Shown here piece by piece: positions 14,363 to 20,285 of a stretch of DNA of 26,561 nucleotides (its first letter is position 1; each line of letters begins with the position of its first letter). This DNA comes from a virus. The notes under the pieces are model-generated. The model did no database searches, was not told the DNA's origin, and saw only the letters and a program-made list of their open reading frames with translations. The stretch covers positions 1-26,561 of IMG/VR virus record IMGVR_UViG_3300048837_002094. One strand, 5' to 3'. The position numbers and the translations under genes are program-made.

Positions 14363-15475
14363 TCACTTTCTTTTTTTGTACTGCAAATCCTTAAAACTTA
14401 GGCGGCCAGGCTTCAACGTTACAGTGGCGTCTGTTCCGGGAAGCACACACCCGAGCATGGAAGCTCCAACAGTTGCTCCAACCAGGCAGTCGAACCAGTG
14501 GTTGTCAGGCTGCTCGGGTCGCTGTTTCCATTCGTCCACGCTTCGGCCGCGGGCCTGCGTCTTGATGAAGTATTCCGAGGTCAGGTGCTCCGCCAACAGC
14601 CGGTGGGTCTCTGGGTTAGCACCAAATATCGACAGGCAACCACGATCCCCCATGGCCACACGCAGTCGGGCATTGATAAACGACTTCCACCAGTTGGTGT
14701 CGTAAACAACGTGGCGTACGGCTCGTTTTCCATGCACATTGGGGATTCGCCAGTTGAGCCCAACTCGATCCCCTGGCCGGCGACGGTACTCGCTGAACGG
14801 TAGGCTTGAGGCTCCAACGAACCGACCGTGGCTGGGCATGATCACAGCGGCGTGCCTTGACTGCCGACAAAACTGGTAGACCACGTCGGTTGATTGCCCC
14901 CAATTGGCGTCAATCAGACAGCGCCCGATCCGCATTGCAGCTCCATCGTCGCGCTGCCACTCTCGGTCCAGTAGTTTCGAAGTCAAACACTCAAGGCCAG
15001 CGTAGATTGATCCCTCGAGTCCTGTACCCGATGCTGTAGAACTCAGCGTCTGACGTGTCTCACGCAGAGTGAAGTATGGCCGATGCTGATCCGGATAACA
15101 ACCATAGTCGATGACATAGCCAGTGAAATCATCCTCCCAGGCAGCGACAAGATAGAACAACAGCTTCTGCTGGACGTCGATGAACGCGGTCAAGTGGTTC
15201 GCTCCAATGGAGACTAGACCACGCTCAATGCGGTTTACCTTGGTCGCTACCTCTTCCGCACCCAGCATACCATCGGTCACGGTCTCTTCTATCAGTGGCT
15301 CATTCTGGTATTCAGCAAAGAAGGCCGCTTTGTCCTGCAACTTGAGATTCATCGCATGCTGGATGGCCGAAAGTTCGTCATAGTTGAATCGCTCCTGCCA
15401 AGCAACGACAGCGCCCTCGTCCATTGCCGGCTGGTTCTCACGATAGAACTCGGTGGCCGCCTGATGACCCAACAG
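14363..15475 (-). pseudogene. Phage terminase large subunit (GpA-like), C-terminal half only
   Basis: About 365 residues of a large terminase are present, starting near AATEFYRENQPAMDEGA and running to the natural C-terminus. The nuclease half is well preserved: ELSAIQHAMNLKL, FFAEYQNEPL, LTAFIDVQQKLLFYLVAAW, CLIDANWGQSTDVVYQF and DNHWFDCLVGA, with candidate catalytic Asp residues in FIDVQ and LIDANWG. The whole N-terminal ATPase (Walker A/B) is missing. The reading frame stays open upstream to 15898, but those 135 or so residues are the antisense of a plus-strand segment and do not look like terminase. The large terminase normally translocates DNA into the prohead and cuts it, so this copy could not package. 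The break lies between about 15460 and 15500. A mis-joined assembly is an alternative. Confidence 0.8.
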
Positions 15476-15658
15476 AACTGGCCGTTCGAGAACCGAATCT
15501 GCGGCGTGACCAGCGGCCGCGAAATGAATGAAGCCGATGAAGATGACTCGGATGACGACGACCAAGACGTCGCCCAAGACAACACGATCTACATCGTTGA
15601 AGGTGGGCAGATTTGCTACGGCAGCAAGCGGGCTTGGGAGAACTACCGCGACGGCTAA
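15476..15658 (+). pseudogene. 3' end of an unidentified plus-strand gene
   Basis: The plus frame ending at TAA 15656-15658 has a protein-like C-terminus: a very acidic stretch (EMNEADEDDSDDDDQD) followed by DNTIYIVEGGQICYGSKRAW and a short tail. The frame continues upstream into the antisense of the terminase, where it stops looking like protein, so this is probably only the last ~50-60 codons. An internal ATG at 15524 has no ribosome binding site. I do not recognise the family. Downstream (15661-15799) is a normal-looking intergenic gap with an inverted repeat GGGGAAAA (15678-15685) / TTTTCCCC (15710-15717). Confidence 0.45.
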
Positions 15659-15799
15659 ATGGAAGCCCCAAAGGTATGGGGAAAAGAATTCCGAGTAATT
15701 TCGCGCGTTTTTTCCCCTTCGGCTTGCAAGCACCAAAAGTTCATGGCTCATGTGTGTTAATGCCACGCATTTCATAACCCCCGAACCGGAGATACCAAA

Positions 15800-15865
15800 A
15801 TGACCACCCACGACCTGGACCTGACGATCACCAAAATTTCCAACCGCAATCGAAACGTCGGTGGC
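15800..15865 (+). pseudogene. 5' end of an unidentified plus-strand gene, cut after about 20 codons
   Basis: ATG at 15800 has a GGAG Shine-Dalgarno 8 nt upstream and encodes MTTHDLDLTITKISNRNRNV. After this the plus frame becomes the antisense of the helicase-like remnant. This is a gene start joined to foreign sequence. With the preceding gene end it forms a roughly 390-bp segment in opposite orientation to everything around it. The product is not identified. Confidence 0.45.
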
Positions 15866-15879
15866 TCTTGGGTGCAAGG

Positions 15880-16425
15880 CAAGATCTTCTTCCGCCATTC
15901 ATCTTCATTCTGCTTGGCAGGAATCGACTCGGACGAAACGTTGCCCACTGCTATCTTCGCTAGCACGGTGATCAGCAACGACTTGCCGGTCCCTTGCATT
16001 GGAGCGTCGACAATAGCCAGCGGCACATGTCCCTTGATGACCGGACGCATCAGTATCGAAAACAAAATCGCCAGTGCATTGGCGCGGCTTGCATCATCAA
16101 CGAACGGGAACTCATCGATTACCTGCAGGAGAATATCAACGCACGCGCGGACTTCTTCGCCGCAAGGATACTCTGGGACTGGTCTGAGGTTGAGCGAAGG
16201 GTCAGGACAATACATCAACCTCGATGTGGAATCGTAGCCAGGCGTTGTGCAAATGGTTCCATCGCCTCGCAAGATGGGAGCGCGAGCCACGCCGGCAAGT
16301 GGCGGGAGGTCCCAGTCTGTTTGTGCTAGAATATTCTCGGCAAGCGCTTTAGGAGGGTTGGTGCCGACAGGAATGTAGCCACCATCCGATTTGCGCATGG
16401 TGAAGAAATTAGCGACTTCGGTGAA
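15880..16425 (-). pseudogene. Phage primase/helicase-like ATPase, internal fragment
   Basis: Roughly 180 residues of a helicase-type ATPase remain. The segment TEVANFFTMRKSDGG, the QTDWDLPPLAGVARAPIL block (reading on to a GYDSTSRLMYCP turn) and the ATPase core RANALAILFSILMRPVIKGH followed by AIVDAPMQGTGKSLL (Walker A) are of the kind found C-terminal to phage/plasmid primase domains. Upstream, the frame meets a TAG just before FTEVAN. Downstream, the similarity ends after NEDEWRKKI, before the Walker B and sensor motifs, and the frame runs on to 15772 as nonsense. The fragment lacks both the primase part and the second half of the ATPase, so it is non-functional. An ATG-initiated ORF (16398-15772) exists, but it starts inside the domain. 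Confidence 0.65.
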
Positions 16426-16969
16426 CTACATTGCGGGCTCGGTCCGGCAGACTGGGCACCGTCTTGGTGTACTCGCCAGTCCGCGTTTCGATCGTTCTGT
16501 CGACCGCATGTGAAATGAGAATCAGGCCGTAAGGCAGACTGGCCAGTCTGGTCAGTACGCGATGCCACTCGTTTTTGACCAGCGCCCAACCCTTGCCGTG
16601 AGCCATGTCGCCTTCATACTCAATACCATGCTTGGCACACACGTGCTCGGAGCACATTTTGAAGGCGTTGTCGACTGTATCGATGACCACTGTTTGGAAA
16701 TTGTGATCACCCTTGGCAATCAACTTGCATGCTTCGAGGAATGCCTCCCAGGAATAGGTAGGTACCTTAAAGACTTCCAGGTGATTGAGGCCTGGTTCAC
16801 ATTCCAGAAAGATTGCGGATGGAAATCTTGAAGCCATGGTACTTTTTCCCAACTTGGGAGCCGAGTACAGCAGGATGGTTTGTTTGCCGAGTTCGGTAAC
16901 AGGTTTTGATGGTTCCGTGGGCAAAATTAGTGGGGAGTCCGGGGTCGGGAGCCTGGAGTTAGAATTCAT
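16409..16969 (-). CDS. Phage AAA_24 (Sak4-like) ATPase, C-terminally truncated with repeat-derived N-terminus
   Basis: This 186-residue P-loop protein has Walker A SAPKLGKST (residues 36-44), Walker B VVIDT (94-98) and LILISHAVDRTIETRTG near residue 155, typical of the AAA_24 family. That family includes Sak4-type phage RecA-like recombinases that work with single-strand binding protein in replication and recombination. Two oddities stand out. Residues 2-14 (NSNSRLPTPDSPL) are encoded by the heptameric repeat array flanking the neighbouring four-helix gene, so the native start was replaced. The frame ends abruptly after PSLPDRARN with VVHRSR, where family members continue for tens of residues; the next bases already belong to the helicase-like remnant. 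It is probably defective. It follows the PD-(D/E)XK nuclease in the same direction. Confidence 0.7.
   Translation of the reverse strand: MNSNSRLPTPDSPLILPTEPSKPVTELGKQTILLYSAPKLGKSTMASRFPSAIFLECEPGLNHLEVFKVPTYSWEAFLEACKLIAKGDHNFQTVVIDTVDNAFKMCSEHVCAKHGIEYEGDMAHGKGWALVKNEWHRVLTRLASLPYGLILISHAVDRTIETRTGEYTKTVPSLPDRARNVVHRSR
16932..16959. repeat. Left heptameric repeat array, inverted partner of 17380-17411
   Basis: The array has degenerate 7-bp units of AGTCNGG type (AGTCCGG at 16936, GGTCGGG at 16943, AGCCTGG at 16950). The 28-bp stretch is the reverse complement of 17384-17411 at 24 of 28 positions. The arrays resemble the heptanucleotide STRR sequences known from cyanobacteria. They bracket the plus-strand four-helix-bundle gene and form codons 4-13 or so of the AAA_24 gene on the minus strand. 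Confidence 0.8.
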
Positions 16970-17013
16970 CAGTAGTGTTAAGTCCTTTGTCTGGAATCAT
17001 GAGGAAGATTTTT

Positions 17014-17367
17014 ATGAGAGATCACACAAAGCTCAGGGCGTTTGAATTGGCGGACCAATTGGCTTTGTTTGTTTACGAATTCACTCGACAGTTTCCGAAG
17101 GAGGAGCTCTTTGGTTTGACCTCGCAAATGCGTCGTGCCGCCGTGTCTGTGCCAAGCAACATCGTTGAGGGAGCGGCGCGCCAGTCAGAGCTGGAATTTG
17201 TACGTTTTCTTGAAATCGCTTACGGTTCGCTCCGAGAGCTTGAGTACCAGGTCTCGCTTGCATCGCGTTTAGGATTTTTAGATGTCGAGCCATCAACAAA
17301 ACTCCAGGAATTAAGTGCTGAGTCTGCAAAAGTACTAAATGGGCTAATTCGTTCATTCAGACGCTAA
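17014..17367 (+). CDS. Four-helix bundle protein (23S rRNA intervening-sequence protein family)
   Basis: This 117-residue protein starts at ATG 17014 (MRDHTKLRAFELADQL) with GAGGA 8 nt upstream. It shows the TIGR02436 signature: LFGLTSQMRRAAVSVPSN, followed by IVEGAARQSELEFVRFLEIA and a long C-terminal helix LRELEYQVSLASRLGF. Members form homopentameric four-helix bundles. Some are encoded within 23S rRNA intervening sequences, and a relative (Avd) assists reverse transcriptase in diversity-generating retroelements, but free-standing copies are common and of unknown function. Here no rRNA or reverse transcriptase is nearby. It is the only well-preserved plus-strand gene inside the phage early genes, and inverted heptamer arrays flank it. 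I infer a small inserted unit; the mechanism is unknown. Confidence 0.88.
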   Translation: MRDHTKLRAFELADQLALFVYEFTRQFPKEELFGLTSQMRRAAVSVPSNIVEGAARQSELEFVRFLEIAYGSLRELEYQVSLASRLGFLDVEPSTKLQELSAESAKVLNGLIRSFRR

Positions 17368-18425
17368 AACGGCTCTTCTCCCGACTCCAGACTCGCGACT
17401 CCGGACTGCCCTAGTTCTTCGTTCGGCAGAGCAATCTCATACAAATTGCCAGCCACGTTGGGATTGAATCCTGACTGGCAGTAAGGCAGATATTCACAGG
17501 GTCGCTGAAATAAAAAGCAGTTGGATGTATTAAGCAGCCACTTTCCGCGCCGCCTGGCGTCCAGATACTGCTGGGTGATCTCCCAGACTTCGTCCTGCAA
17601 CATGGCCAGGCGATCTTCCGAGAGATAGATGTACTCGCGATGGAAGGCTTCAGGCCGGGAATACCACTCTAACAACCGGCTCTGATACTCCTCGTCAGTC
17701 TCCGGTAACTGTCGCTTGGCCGTTGACTTGCCGCTCTTGTTTTTGGCTGCCAGTTCCGCTTTGCGTGCCTCGTATTCGGCCTGCGTCTCGCCTTTGCCCT
17801 GCTTCAGGCGGCTTTTTAGCAGCACGTTGTAGATCACACCAACAATCGGGTAGCCCAATTCCCGCAGGTAGTAGCAGTAGAGGGCGATCTGCGTGTCGGT
17901 CCACAGCTTGTCCAGATAGTTGGCATCAACAGTCGAGGCAGTTTTATGCTCGAGCAGATACAAGCCGTCGTGGCAGCGCACTATGGCGTCCACCTTGCCT
18001 GCCATTCGAAATGTTTGGCTCAGCCTCCCAGTCTCCGGATTGCGGATTTCACCGTTAAACTCCTTCTCAACTTCGACTATCTCAAAATCTTCAGTCTCAT
18101 AACGCTCGGCATAACCTCGCATCATGGCTGTGGCCAAATGCCAGGCAGCCAGCTGCTGGGAGTCGCCAGCGCGATTTCCAAATGCCTGGTCGATAGCGTT
18201 TAGCACCGTCTCAAGTCGAGCCATCCCAACCTGTGAGCGGTACCACAGCTCAATTGCACTGTGAACAACACTGCCAAACGACAGGACCTCCGGCCGCTCT
18301 CGCGGTCTCAGCTGGTCAAGATACCGATTCTTGTACTTGCGCGGACAGTTACGAAAGGTGTTGAGCGCCGAGTACGTCAGCAGCGTCTTATCGGTCGCGT
18401 CAACAGGTGTGGAAATATGTGACAT
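17364..18425 (-). CDS. PD-(D/E)XK superfamily nuclease (Cas4/RecB-like)
   Basis: This 353-residue protein has the features of RecB-family exonucleases. It starts with SALNTFRNCPRKYKNRYL (Cys27), has His55 in VVHSAIE, GKVDAI (Asp146), LLEHKTA (Glu159, Lys161) and a Q-motif DTQIALYCYYL (Gln179). Cys303, Cys310 and Cys316 near the C-terminus, together with Cys27, could hold a 4Fe-4S cluster as in Cas4 and AddB. In phages such nucleases process DNA ends for recombination and replication, fitting the neighbouring Sak4-like ATPase. The last ~14 residues (GQSGVASLESGEEPF) are encoded by the right heptamer array, so the native C-terminus was probably replaced. The 3' end overlaps the convergent four-helix gene by 4 nt. 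No adjacent cas genes or CRISPR array were seen. Confidence 0.8.
   Translation of the reverse strand: MSHISTPVDATDKTLLTYSALNTFRNCPRKYKNRYLDQLRPRERPEVLSFGSVVHSAIELWYRSQVGMARLETVLNAIDQAFGNRAGDSQQLAAWHLATAMMRGYAERYETEDFEIVEVEKEFNGEIRNPETGRLSQTFRMAGKVDAIVRCHDGLYLLEHKTASTVDANYLDKLWTDTQIALYCYYLRELGYPIVGVIYNVLLKSRLKQGKGETQAEYEARKAELAAKNKSGKSTAKRQLPETDEEYQSRLLEWYSRPEAFHREYIYLSEDRLAMLQDEVWEITQQYLDARRRGKWLLNTSNCFLFQRPCEYLPYCQSGFNPNVAGNLYEIALPNEELGQSGVASLESGEEPF
17380..17411. repeat. Right heptameric repeat array, inverted partner of 16932-16959
   Basis: Four consecutive 7-bp units NNNGACT (CCCGACT 17380, CCAGACT 17387, CGCGACT 17394, CCGGACT 17401) are followed by GCCC. The array is the inverted counterpart of the left array and lies just beyond the stop of the four-helix gene. 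On the minus strand it encodes the end of the nuclease ORF. Confidence 0.85.
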
Positions 18426-18444
18426 CTGTGATAAAATTCGTTGG

Positions 18445-18669
18445 CTAAAAGAAACTCGATTCGTAGGAATTGGGTGGATCCAGTGGCAGACCGTTCATCC
18501 TCTTGGCTCCGCGCTCACGGGCAATTTCTGCTTCACTCACATGTAGTGCAGCGTTCACGGCCGAACACTTCTTGCAGATGCGGTTCCCCGCCCCTCTGGA
18601 CTGGAACATCTGGCTGCATTTGAGGCACTGCCGCTGTCCAGGTTCATTGGGTTTAGGTTGCGTTGACAT
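18445..18669 (-). CDS. Small zinc-ribbon protein
   Basis: This 74-residue protein has two CxxC knuckles separated by 14 residues (CLKCSQMFQSRGAG, then CKKC), which is enough to bind one zinc ion. ATG at 18669 (MSTQPKPNEPG) is preferred to an in-frame TTG at 18699 without a ribosome binding site. It lies 19 nt before the nuclease gene in the same direction, so the two are probably co-transcribed. A small phage-encoded zinc ribbon could bind DNA or a protein partner; its role is not known. Confidence 0.6.
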   Translation of the reverse strand: MSTQPKPNEPGQRQCLKCSQMFQSRGAGNRICKKCSAVNAALHVSEAEIARERGAKRMNGLPLDPPNSYESSFF

Positions 18670-18721
18670 AGTAGGCGAGCTCTCGTTGGACACGACCAAT
18701 GGGGGGATGCATGTGAATTTG

Positions 18722-18958
18722 TTAAACCAGATCGATCTGATCCACCTCGAAATTGCCGTCTTGATCGCTGGTCACCAGGTAGTGTTGGTGTGAAACCTGG
18801 GCCACGAATCTGCTGGGTTTTGGAAGTGAACTACGAATTGCTTTGCATGCTTCGTTGAATTCATTGGAGGCATCCTCAAATCGATCCACGGCCCTTAGAT
18901 AGCGGTGCAATGCCAGCGAAATGGTCACGCGTTTCTGGACGTTCAAAGTCGAGCTCAT
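18722..18958 (-). CDS. Small hypothetical phage early protein
   Basis: This 78-residue protein starts MSSTLNVQKRVTISLALH. A helical first half (YLRAVDRFEDASNEFNEAC) is followed by a beta hairpin-like end (SHQHYLVTSDQDGNFEVDQI). AGGAACC lies about 8 nt before the ATG. It sits between the sigma factor and zinc-ribbon genes on the same strand, as expected for an early phage operon. No family recognised. Confidence 0.5.
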   Translation of the reverse strand: MSSTLNVQKRVTISLALHRYLRAVDRFEDASNEFNEACKAIRSSLPKPSRFVAQVSHQHYLVTSDQDGNFEVDQIDLV

Positions 18959-19045
18959 ATACTTGGTTCCTGTGGTTTGAATGCTTAGACTGAAAAATAC
19001 GCTTCTCTACCTGTTGGAATACCCGGTCCACAGCTGAGTTGACGG

Positions 19046-19642
19046 TCACGATTCCAAATATCTTTCGAATCCCGCCTCTTCGAAGAGCTTGCGGATCTGA
19101 GAGAACCAGTCGTTGAGTGTGGTGCGTGGAATGCCAAGGTCGCGTGAAATCTCAGAAATCGTGAGGGTTTGACGCAGTCTGAGGATTTCTTGAAACTTCT
19201 CAGGCAGCTTCCCCATGAAGGCCGCTAGATCCATTCGCAGGTCATTCAGCTCTTCTTCGCCCAACGGGCGTGAGCGTCCTAGCCGTCGATCTTGGTCGCG
19301 ATCGTGTAAGGTCTGAGACATCTCTGTGGTGCCACCGTCGTCGCTTCGGACTACCTTGCTCAGACTCACTCGACGAGCAGTCGAGCGCTTGGCCACAGAG
19401 CGATCGCGAATGACATTGACCAGATGGCGCTGAACTACAGTGCAAACGTAGGGATAGAGATGGCCGACCGAAGGGTCATAGAGCCGGAGGCTTTTGGTTG
19501 CCCTGACGTAGACCTCTTGGACCAGATCGTCACGATCCTGCTGAGTAAAGCCGGACTTGGCAATTAGCTTCCCAACCTGGCGGTGAATGATGCTTCGAAC
19601 AAAATTGTCGTCGGCAAGATTGATAGAATGATCTTCTGACAT
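19046..19642 (-). CDS. Phage-associated sigma-70-like (ECF-type) factor
   Basis: This 198-residue protein starts at ATG 19642, preceded by a perfect AGGAGGT six bases upstream; an in-frame GTG at 19669 lacks one. Sigma region 2 is recognisable as RDDLVQEVYVRATKSLRLYD with VGHLYPYVCTVVQRHLVNVI behind it. Region 4 is a helix-turn-helix: LRLRQTLTISEISRDLGIPR, then TTLNDWFSQIRKLF. The linker (about 85-125) is charged and variable. It is the first gene of the minus-strand phage block, so it may direct host RNA polymerase to phage promoters (inference). Its leader (19647-19750) is highly structured, and an operator-like array lies further upstream, suggesting that its synthesis is tightly controlled. 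No anti-sigma gene is adjacent. Confidence 0.75.
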   Translation of the reverse strand: MSEDHSINLADDNFVRSIIHRQVGKLIAKSGFTQQDRDDLVQEVYVRATKSLRLYDPSVGHLYPYVCTVVQRHLVNVIRDRSVAKRSTARRVSLSKVVRSDDGGTTEMSQTLHDRDQDRRLGRSRPLGEEELNDLRMDLAAFMGKLPEKFQEILRLRQTLTISEISRDLGIPRTTLNDWFSQIRKLFEEAGFERYLES

Positions 19643-19646
19643 GAGC

Positions 19647-19750
19647 GGACCTCCTGAATGAGGCCCCACAGGCGACAGGTCCGAGAGTTAAAGCCTGTGA
19701 GGCCCGCCCGCTCGTTTGCGGGCTGTTTCCTGTTGTGAATCAGACCTGTC
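19647..19750 (-). promoter_or_regulatory. Structured mRNA leader with possible pseudoknot and SD-sequestering stem
   Basis: Read on the minus strand, several helices overlap. Stem 1 is GACAGGTC (19750-19743) with GACCTGTC (19681-19674), 8 bp. Stem 2 is GGCCTCACAGGC (19704-19693) with GCCTGTGGGGCC (19673-19662), 12 bp with one G-U pair. Stem 1 and stem 2 interleave, so together they make a pseudoknot. A local hairpin GCCCGC/GCGGGC (19718-19723 / 19702-19707) lies in the first loop. A third possible stem, GGACCT (19682-19677) with AGGTCC (19652-19647), would bury the Shine-Dalgarno of the sigma gene and excludes stem 1. This is the layout of a translational switch; no known riboswitch class was recognised. 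Confidence 0.5.
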
Positions 19751-19768
19751 ACCCGCTACTGGCGAAAA

Positions 19769-19893
19769 TTCCCAAAACGGCTGGGAAAAATCAAAAATTC
19801 CCAGGCGCAAGACCAGCAAACCCAATAAATCGTTGGGAAAATGAAATCAGAAATTTGCTAAAATCCCATTAGTGGGGTTTGGGAAAATTCCCA
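19769..19893. promoter_or_regulatory. TTCCCA/TGGGAA operator-like array upstream of the phage sigma factor
   Basis: TTCCCA or its complement occurs six times in 125 bp: 19769-19774, 19782-19787, 19798-19803, 19834-19839, 19880-19885, 19888-19893, with a near match ATCCCA at 19863. Two form inverted repeats: CTGGGAA/TTCCCAG spanning 19781-19804, and TTTGGGAA-AA-TTCCCAAA spanning 19878-19895. The surroundings are AT-rich. The spacing is irregular, as in repressor operator regions. The cognate regulator is not in the window. Confidence 0.5.
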
Positions 19894-19939
19894 AATCTTC
19901 CACTTAGCAGCCCGTTACACTTACTGGAGGGCGACAGCG

Positions 19940-20038
19940 TTGAAAGACAACTCACCAACGACCACGCCGTGGCAAATTGATCCGACCGACTTTCCAGGGG
20001 GTATTTGGAACCAGTGGGCTTATGTCAAAGTTCAGTAA
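19940..20038 (+). pseudogene. Nitroreductase remnant, left copy (N-terminus joined to internal piece)
   Basis: A TTG at 19940 with GGAGG 9 nt upstream opens a 32-codon frame whose PWQIDPTDFPGG is like the start of Acg-type nitroreductases. At 19994 the sequence switches to 37 bp that match the right-hand remnant, but in a different frame. Read one base on, it gives QGVFGTSGLMSKFSK against QGVFGTSWLMSKIGK on the right. I read this as an internal deletion plus frameshift. The frame stops at 20036-20038. Confidence 0.45.
19994..20030 (+). repeat. 37-bp direct repeat, left copy
   Basis: The 37 bp are identical to 26287-26323 at 34 positions (core GGGGTATTTGGAACCAGT). Both copies have the same orientation and lie about 6.29 kb apart. 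They bracket the ECF sigma / kinase / exported-protein block and lie inside nitroreductase-like remnants. Confidence 0.9.
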
Positions 20039-20065
20039 AAGCCCCGAGTTCTTGGTAGAAACGCA

Positions 20066-20123
20066 AAGACCCGCTGGGATGAGCCAGCGGGTCTTGAACG
20101 GGATGGTCACGTTGCGGTGACCA
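20066..20123. terminator. Two adjacent stem-loops, possible terminator for the minus-strand operon
   Basis: The first is a perfect 12-bp stem, AAGACCCGCTGG (20066-20077) with CCAGCGGGTCTT (20084-20095) and a 6-nt loop. The second is TGGTCAC (20104-20110) with GTGACCA (20117-20123), 7 bp and a 6-nt loop. On the minus strand the first stem is followed by TTGCGTTTC, only moderately T-rich. It lies about 190 nt downstream of the exported-protein gene stop, so a terminator is plausible but not certain. Confidence 0.45.
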
Positions 20124-20285
20124 ACTAGATGGAGGCGGTTTCTTGGATTTGCTACGAGGATTGTCCAGCGAAACGCAATTCGAGAAAATGCCACCACACT
20201 TCTAACGATTTGCAACAGCTAGGCCACGGAATCCAAATGCTTCCTTCTTTTAACTTGCTGTTGGATCCTTTGGAGTTCATGAAAG

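Noticed and set aside
15476-15898. N-terminal extension of the terminase ORF
   Set aside because: The residues are the antisense of a plus-strand segment with its own gene end, gap and gene start; they do not resemble any terminase ATPase.
17014-17367. Accessory (Avd) gene of a diversity-generating retroelement
   Set aside because: The fold family is related, but no reverse transcriptase, template repeat or variable repeat is in the window.
17364-18425. Cas4 of a CRISPR-Cas system
   Set aside because: The domain and cysteines fit Cas4-like nucleases, but there is no CRISPR array or other cas gene; the neighbours are phage recombination genes.
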